This document shows positions 5,189 to 11,553 of a DNA stretch of 11,553 nt, piece by piece. The position numbers were made by a program, and so were the translations under genes. Below the pieces are notes generated by a model, which saw only the letters and a program-made list of their open reading frames with translations, did no database searches and was not told the DNA's origin. Each line of letters starts with the position of its first letter. The first letter of the stretch is position 1. Source of the DNA: UCB3 sp964415605 (GTDB lineage: Bacteria > Chloroflexota > Anaerolineae > Epilineales > Epilineaceae); assembly GCA_964415605.1 (NCBI GenBank), contig CAYQBA010000148.1, positions 1-11,553 on the forward strand. The letters are read 5' to 3'.

Positions 5189-7147
5189 TCATCCCCCGCC
5201 CGGGAACCCCCCGCCGCCCGGCTGACCCGGGCAGCGCGGCACCAAGAGCCGCGAGGCGTGGCCGAAGCCGCCGTCGAGGATCGGGAACGCCGGGCTGCCC
5301 GCGGCCTCGTCGCCCGGGATCTCCTCGCCGAGGATCGTCCCCGAGCGCTCGATCGTCACCGCCGCCAGGCCCACCACGTTGTTGACGAACCCACCCTGGC
5401 CGTTGAAGACGTCGTGCTCCCAGAACGTGGCGCTGACCACCGCGCTGCCGCGGAAGCCAGGGTTGATGAAGCCCCAGTTGGCCAGGTTGATGTACTCCAC
5501 CTGCTGGGCGTGCAGCTTCTCGCACACGAAGTCCAGGAGCCCGTTCTGGTCGTAGATGTACAGCGCGAAGTCCGTGAAGCCCGGCTTGGCCACCACGTTC
5601 TGGATCCCGACCTCGGTCGTGATCCCGCTGCGGTCGCGGTCCTTGATGAACGACGGGATCCCGAGCACCCCCACGCAGCCCGGACCCGGGCACGGGCAGC
5701 ACAGCGGGCCGACCTGCCACTTGTAGGCCTGAACCTCGGGGATCAGGTTGTAGGCCACGGCCTCGACCGTCTCGCTGCGCGCCGCGTCGTTGTACTTCAA
5801 GAGCGTCGCCACCGCCTGGATGTCCGGCGCGCCGATCGGGTTCGTGCCGGGCTGCCAGAAGTCCTGGCTCTCCACCCGGACGCTGCCCACCCAGTGGCCC
5901 GGCAGGCTGTGGATGACCGGCAGGAAGAACGTCTGGCTGCCGCGCGGGCAGACCCAGTCCACCAGCGTCGTGATGATGTCGCCGCCGCGGTCCAGGAAGT
6001 ACACCTTGACCTTCGCCGCCGTCACCGGGCTCAGGTTCTGGACCTGGATGCCCGAGTCCCAGCCCTGGTACTCGCTGTAGATCAGCGGCCCGTAGGCCAC
6101 CTGGCTGCCGGACTTGAACGCGATCCCGATGCGGTCGTCGTACACGTAGCTGAAGTCCGCCGGGTCGCCGATGTAGCTCATCAGCACGTCGCGGCCCACG
6201 ATGTCGACCACCATGCCCATCGGCTCGCTGGCGCGGATCCAGGCGCTGCCCTGGAAGTCCGGGCCGACGCAGTCGCTCACGTCGAACTGGAACGTCTCGC
6301 CCGGGGCGAGCGTCAGGACGTCGCACACGCGCGAGCGCAGGCAGTCGTCCTGGGCCTTGAACCACAGCTCGAGCGAGCTGCACTCCAGCCCGCCGTTCTG
6401 GATGTAGATGATGCTGTTGAAGCCGCCCTTGTCGCTGTAGACCAGCGGCGCGTAGTACGAGAAGCCCCCGAAGACGGGATCCGGCGCTCCGAGCATCGTG
6501 CCCGAGACGCCGCTGTACGAGGCCGACACCTCGGCGCCCGGCGTCACGTCGCCCGGGCAGTGCCGCAGGACCTCGATGCCGAACGGCGACCCGTACGCCA
6601 GCATCATGGGGATGCCGCTGTAGCTGTAGCCCTCGTTGTAGGCCTTCTTGAAGCGCCGGTAGTCGTCGGCGTCGCCGACCACGTTGAAGAAGAGCTGCTC
6701 GCACATGAAGTCGGCCACGATGTCGTCGAAGCCGAGGCCGCCGGCCAGCCCGAGCTCGCTGAACTGCGCGGCCGTGAAGCTGAAGGCGATGCCGCTCTTG
6801 GCGCCGGTGGGGATCTGCCCGCCGAGGAAGTTCCAGCTCGACCCGGGGATGAGCAGCCCCGAGCACTCGACCTTGAGCGGGCCCGCGGCCTGCGGCGGGC
6901 AGAAGCCCGGCTGGCCCCAGGTCACGATGACGATCTTGGAGAGCTGGTGGCCGAGGTTTTGCGCCTCGATCCACGTCCGGCAGACGTCGTCCTGCCCCAG
7001 GTGGTTGAGGATCGGCAGGTGCACCTGCCGCCCGGGCGAAGGGTCGGCGTGCGCCGCGTGCGCGCCGTGCAAGACACCCGCCGCCAGCCCGGCGGCGGCG
7101 CCGATCCCCCAGATGAACCAGCCGAAACGGCTTCCTCGACCTCGCAT
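5189..7147 (-). CDS. Secreted cysteine-rich four-module protein, paralog of the 1181-aa protein, 652 aa
   Basis: The start at 7147 is supported by GGAGG 8 nt upstream; an in-frame TTG at 7165 would place that site inside the gene. A signal peptide is clear (MRGRGSRFGWFIWGIGAAAG, then AHAAHA before DPSPG). The mature protein (about 35-640) aligns nearly end to end with residues 415-1030 of the 1181-aa paralog, with identical blocks such as GFCPPQAAGPLKVEC, GDADDYRRFKKAYNEG, CPGDVTPGAEV, LIYSEYQGWD and KPGFTDFA. About eleven cysteines are conserved between the two. Extra here is a cysteine cluster, CCPCPGPGC (483-491). It lacks the N-terminal sandwich, linker, DUF11-like and P domains, and ends in a glycine-rich tail (GQPGGGGFPGGG). 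No enzyme motif is visible. Probably extracellular or surface structural; function unknown. Confidence 0.88.
   Translation of the reverse strand: MRGRGSRFGWFIWGIGAAAGLAAGVLHGAHAAHADPSPGRQVHLPILNHLGQDDVCRTWIEAQNLGHQLSKIVIVTWGQPGFCPPQAAGPLKVECSGLLIPGSSWNFLGGQIPTGAKSGIAFSFTAAQFSELGLAGGLGFDDIVADFMCEQLFFNVVGDADDYRRFKKAYNEGYSYSGIPMMLAYGSPFGIEVLRHCPGDVTPGAEVSASYSGVSGTMLGAPDPVFGGFSYYAPLVYSDKGGFNSIIYIQNGGLECSSLELWFKAQDDCLRSRVCDVLTLAPGETFQFDVSDCVGPDFQGSAWIRASEPMGMVVDIVGRDVLMSYIGDPADFSYVYDDRIGIAFKSGSQVAYGPLIYSEYQGWDSGIQVQNLSPVTAAKVKVYFLDRGGDIITTLVDWVCPRGSQTFFLPVIHSLPGHWVGSVRVESQDFWQPGTNPIGAPDIQAVATLLKYNDAARSETVEAVAYNLIPEVQAYKWQVGPLCCPCPGPGCVGVLGIPSFIKDRDRSGITTEVGIQNVVAKPGFTDFALYIYDQNGLLDFVCEKLHAQQVEYINLANWGFINPGFRGSAVVSATFWEHDVFNGQGGFVNNVVGLAAVTIERSGTILGEEIPGDEAAGSPAFPILDGGFGHASRLLVPRCPGQPGGGGFPGGG
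6057..6092. repeat. 36-nt exact direct repeat, copy B (inside the 652-aa gene)
   Basis: Identical to 1464-1499 in the paralog and in the same orientation. Recombination between the two copies would delete the roughly 4.6 kb between them, including the antitoxin-like/nucleotidyltransferase pair. Confidence 0.85.
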
Positions 7148-7155
7148 GACCAGGA

Positions 7156-7160
7156 CCTCC
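7156..7160 (-). promoter_or_regulatory. Shine-Dalgarno GGAGG fixing the start at 7147
   Basis: The minus strand reads GGAGG, 8 nt, ATG: strong and well spaced. It decides the start of the 652-aa protein at 7147. Confidence 0.8.
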
Positions 7161-7203
7161 AGCAAGCTCCAAACACGCTACGGATACGGACGTCGACCAA
7201 TCC

Positions 7204-7213
7204 CGTTCGAACG
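7204..7213. repeat. 10-bp perfect palindrome, possible operator
   Basis: CGTTCGAACG lies about 57 nt upstream of the 652-aa gene start, where a repressor or activator could bind. No protein or promoter can be assigned to it. Confidence 0.25.
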
Positions 7214-7258
7214 CTCGGGACCGCCGCGGGCAGGCTGGCGGAGGGGCAGGAGACGATC

Positions 7259-7287
7259 TCGACACCGGGTAGAACGCCCGGCGTCGA
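7259..7287 (-). other. 11-bp hairpin, fully paired only in minus-strand RNA
   Basis: Arms 7277-7287 and 7259-7269 (minus strand TCGACGCCGGG and CCCGGTGTCGA) pair over 11 bp, including one G-U wobble, around a 7-nt loop. In plus-strand RNA the wobble becomes an A-C mismatch, which favours function in the leftward transcript. It lies 150 nt after the lipoprotein stop and 112 nt before the 652-aa gene, so it may be a 5'-leader structure or second terminator. No U-tract follows. Confidence 0.4.
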
Positions 7288-7373
7288 CGAAACGCTACGG
7301 CGACTTCCGCGGGCGGCCGCCGGAGGGCGCGGCGACGGACGGATGCCGTGGCCGCGGCGGGCGGCCGTCGCCA

Positions 7374-7407
7374 GCCCCCGCCGGTGCGGGCATGCGCCGG
7401 CGGGGGC
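7374..7407 (-). terminator. Perfect 11-bp GC hairpin after the lipoprotein gene
   Basis: GCCCCCGCCGG (7374-7384) and its exact complement (7397-7407) enclose a 12-nt loop. It starts about 30 nt past the lipoprotein stop at 7438-7440. Strong enough to stall polymerase or protect the mRNA end, but without a U-tract, so termination is inferred from position. Confidence 0.5.
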
Positions 7408-7437
7408 CGAGGATCACGGGATGGCCGCGCCCAGGCG

Positions 7438-9089
7438 TCAGCGCCCGGCGGGCGTCGTCGGCTCGGCCGTGGGCGGCTCCGTCGTCGGCGGCTCCGTCGT
7501 CGGCGGCTCCGTCGTCGGCGGGGCGGNNNNNNNNNNNNNNNNNNNNNNNNNNNNNNNNNNNNNNNNNNNNNNNNNNNNNNNNNNNNNNNNNNNNNNNNNN
7601 NNNNNNNNNNNNNNNNNNNNNNNNNNGGCGGCTCCGTCGTCGGCGGCTCCGTCGTCGGCGGCTCCGTCGTCGGCGGGGCGGTGGTCGGCGGCGCGGCGGT
7701 TGGCGGAGCCTGCGTCGGCGGCACCTGCGGCACCGCCGTGTTGGTGGCGGCGGGCGCCTGCGTCGGCGGCGGGGTGTTCGTCGCCTCCTTCTCGCGGACC
7801 TTGACCTTCACCGAGCGCGTCTCCTCGGTCCCGTCCTGCTTGACCACGCGCAGCGTGTAGGTCGTCGTCTCGTCGGGGCAGACCGTGGTGCCCCCGGTCT
7901 CACCCGCCTTGCCCTCGCCGTTGACGTAGTAGGCCTTGACGCCGCGGACCGTCCAGCGCAGCGTCGTGCAGTCGCCGGCATCGATCTCGTCGTCGCCGGC
8001 CGAGAGCTCGGCCGTGAACGCGGCCGGCGTGGGCGACGGCGTCGGCGTCGCCGTTCCCAAGAGCGCCACCGTCGGCGTGCCGCGCGTCGGCAGCACGCGC
8101 GTCGGCAGCAGCACGGTGGGCGTCGGCGCGCCGGTCTCGCCCGGGGCGGTCGTCGACACGCTGCCCGCCGGGCCGCTGCAGTCGAGGTTCTCGACCGACA
8201 CCCAGCCGGTCTCGGCCTTGGCGATGGGCTTGACCCGCAGCCACGCGGCCGTCTCGTCGCGCTGGACGACCTCGACGATGGTGCCCGCCGACAGCGGGTC
8301 GCCGACGGCCTCGGCCTCGGCGTCGGCCTCGCTGAGGAACGGCGTGTCGTCTTCGGTCACCTCGCAGCGGTAGGCCACGCCGACGATCGAGGTCTCGGCC
8401 TCGCCCTCGGCGGCGGCGTCGTACCAGGCCTTGATCACCGCGGCGTCGACGTCGCGCGGCGTCGAGAGCTCGCCGGTCTCGCCGAAGCCCGCGGCCTGGC
8501 CGGCCGACAGCGTCACCACCTCCTCGCCGTCGCCGCCCTCGGTGCGGCGCACCTCGGCCGTGCCGTCGAGCACCGCCAGCCACGCCGACGGCTCGCTGCC
8601 GGGCACGAGGCTGACGATGAAGTCGGCCGGCCCGGATGTCACGTCGATCTTGATCCAGCGCGCCTTGACCGTCAGCGTCGCCGGCTCGCCCGCGCCCGCC
8701 AGCGTGTAGCGGCCGGTGCCGGTGGCCTGATCCAGGATGGCGTAGCGCGTCTCGGGCTGCGAGAGGCTGACGAGCGTGTCGGTGTCGGTCAGGAGCTCGT
8801 GCGTGAGGAAGCCGTCCCAGGCAAGAGTGGCGCGCCCGCCGTCGCGCGTCAGGATGTTGGCGCCGGGCTCGACGTCCACGGCCTCGTCGGCCTCGAGCAT
8901 GGTGCCGGCCTCGGTCTCCTTGTTGCGGAACTCGACGACGGGCTTGAGCGCGGTCAGCACGGGCGCGGCGGCCTGGGCCTCGGGCGTGGCGGTGGGCGCG
9001 GGGGTGGGGGTGGCGCTGCCGCAGCCGATGAGCATCGGCGCCAGGATCACGGCAGTCGCGAGCCCGGGGATGGTTCGCTTCACGTGCAT
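7438..9089 (-). CDS. FecR-/SH3-/Ig-like surface lipoprotein with Pro-Thr-Glu tail, interrupted by a scaffold gap
   Basis: A lipoprotein signal peptide (HVKRTIPGLATAVILAPMLIGC) has lipobox LIGC with C23, so the protein is probably lipid-anchored outside the membrane. Regions in order: FecR-like (about 58-205; LEADEAVDVEPGANILTRDG and VTLSAGQAAGF), SH3-like (234-304; WLRVKP and GWVSVENLDC), Thr-Pro linker, Ig-like beta-sandwich (357-432; CTTLRWTVRGVKAYYVNGEG), then a low-complexity Pro-Thr-Glu tail. Across the 100-N gap the frame as written is lost. Joining the identical 55-nt ends restores it: the tail then ends TAEPTTPAGR and stops at 7438-7440, about 498 aa with the minimum repeat number. 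ATG 9089 has GGAGG only 3 nt away; GTG 9083 has it 9 nt away and is a plausible alternative start. Such proteins may bind the wall or sense stress; no enzyme motif is present. Confidence 0.85.
7472..7681. repeat. 15-nt tandem repeat encoding Pro-Thr-Thr-Glu-Pro, split by the gap
   Basis: The plus-strand unit GGCGGCTCCGTCGTC occurs three times on each side of the gap (from 7472 and from 7627). In the minus-strand gene it encodes repeated PPTTE, a flexible surface stalk. Because the unit is a multiple of three, copy number can change without losing frame. The true number of copies cannot be read here. Confidence 0.85.
7527..7626. other. 100-N scaffold gap
   Basis: Exactly 100 Ns, a conventional placeholder for unknown length. 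The 55 nt on its left (7472-7526) and right (7627-7681) are identical, as expected where two contigs share a terminal k-mer. The placeholder length breaks the lipoprotein frame; overlap of the two ends, or any whole number of 15-nt repeats added to that, keeps it. Confidence 0.9.
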
Positions 9090-9092
9090 TCT

Positions 9093-9097
9093 CCTCC
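9093..9097 (-). promoter_or_regulatory. Shine-Dalgarno GGAGG for the lipoprotein
   Basis: Part of GGAGGAG directly before the ATG at 9089. Spacing is 3 nt to that ATG but 9 nt to an in-frame GTG two codons later (9083), which may be the real start. Confidence 0.6.
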
Positions 9098-9201
9098 AGC
9101 TGCGCGGACGGGTCGATCGCGGCCCATCCGATTCGGGGTGTCGGCACGGCCCGCGCCGGCGCGCGACGGCGGCGCCGATGGGGATCGTGGGTGCGGGCAC
9201 C

Positions 9202-9210
9202 ATTATACCA
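9202..9210 (-). promoter_or_regulatory. Extended -10 promoter TGGTATAAT upstream of the lipoprotein
   Basis: The minus strand reads TGGTATAAT, a perfect -10 hexamer with the TGn extension. No -35 match lies 17 nt upstream, which is usual for extended -10 promoters. Transcription would start near 9195, giving a leader of about 105 nt before 9089. It lies inside the 148-bp gap after leuS, so the lipoprotein is likely transcribed separately from leuS. Confidence 0.7.
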
Positions 9211-9220
9211 GCACGGCCGA

Positions 9221-9233
9221 GCCCGCGCCGGGC
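9221..9233 (-). terminator. Short GC hairpin after leuS
   Basis: GCCCGGCGCGGGC on the minus strand forms a 5-bp stem with a 3-nt loop about 5 nt after the leuS stop. It is weak, without a U-tract, and overlaps the region just upstream of the lipoprotein promoter. Confidence 0.25.
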
Positions 9234-9237
9234 GGGG

Positions 9238-11553
<2,316 letters not shown>

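Noticed and set aside
5258..7804. 848-codon plus-strand frame crossing the N gap
   Set aside because: Antisense to the 652-aa gene and the lipoprotein tail, of biased composition, and it depends on unknown bases being open.

Overview
The window is GC-rich throughout. Secreted proteins with Thr-Pro linkers and Leu-Pro-Ile/Val module starts, together with an actinobacterial/Chloroflexi-like leucyl-tRNA synthetase (KMGKS signature), suggest Chloroflexota (Anaerolineae/Thermomicrobia-like), probably a metagenome-assembled genome. This is inferred from protein style, not from a marker-gene tree.

Layout. The left edge (1-66, minus) holds only the first 22 codons of an unidentified, probably membrane, protein. 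It is preceded by a TATAAT box and a 16-bp hairpin squeezed into 64 bp. Next come two paralogous secreted proteins on the minus strand, of 1181 aa (131-3676) and 652 aa (5189-7147). They share about 600 residues, which I read as four degenerate beta-rich modules with many conserved cysteines. The longer paralog also carries an N-terminal beta-sandwich, a Thr-Pro linker, a DUF11-like domain and a C-terminal P/Homo-B domain. Between the paralogs, on the plus strand, lie two translationally coupled genes (4130-4615 and 4612-5127): a HigA-type HTH antitoxin-like protein and a small AbiEii/MNT-like nucleotidyltransferase. No HigB toxin is recognisable, so this is a non-canonical candidate toxin-antitoxin pair.

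Upstream of the shorter paralog is a minus-strand lipoprotein (7438-9089) with a lipobox, FecR-like, SH3-like and Ig-like regions and a low-complexity Pro-Thr-Glu tail. The tail is broken by a 100-N scaffold gap at 7527-7626. The gap is flanked by identical 55-nt ends, so it is probably an assembly artefact over a 15-nt tandem repeat. Merging the ends restores the frame and gives a clean stop. A near-perfect extended -10 promoter (TGGTATAAT) lies upstream. The right edge holds most of leuS (9238-11553, minus; the N-terminal part lies outside).

How the parts fit. The lipoprotein and the two paralogs look like cell-envelope or extracellular adhesion/scaffold proteins, and no catalytic site is visible in any of them. 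The toxin-antitoxin-like pair sits between two directly oriented, partly near-identical paralogs whose recombination would delete it. leuS is housekeeping. The most interesting items are the HigA-nucleotidyltransferase pair, the undescribed four-module secreted family, and the reparable gap.
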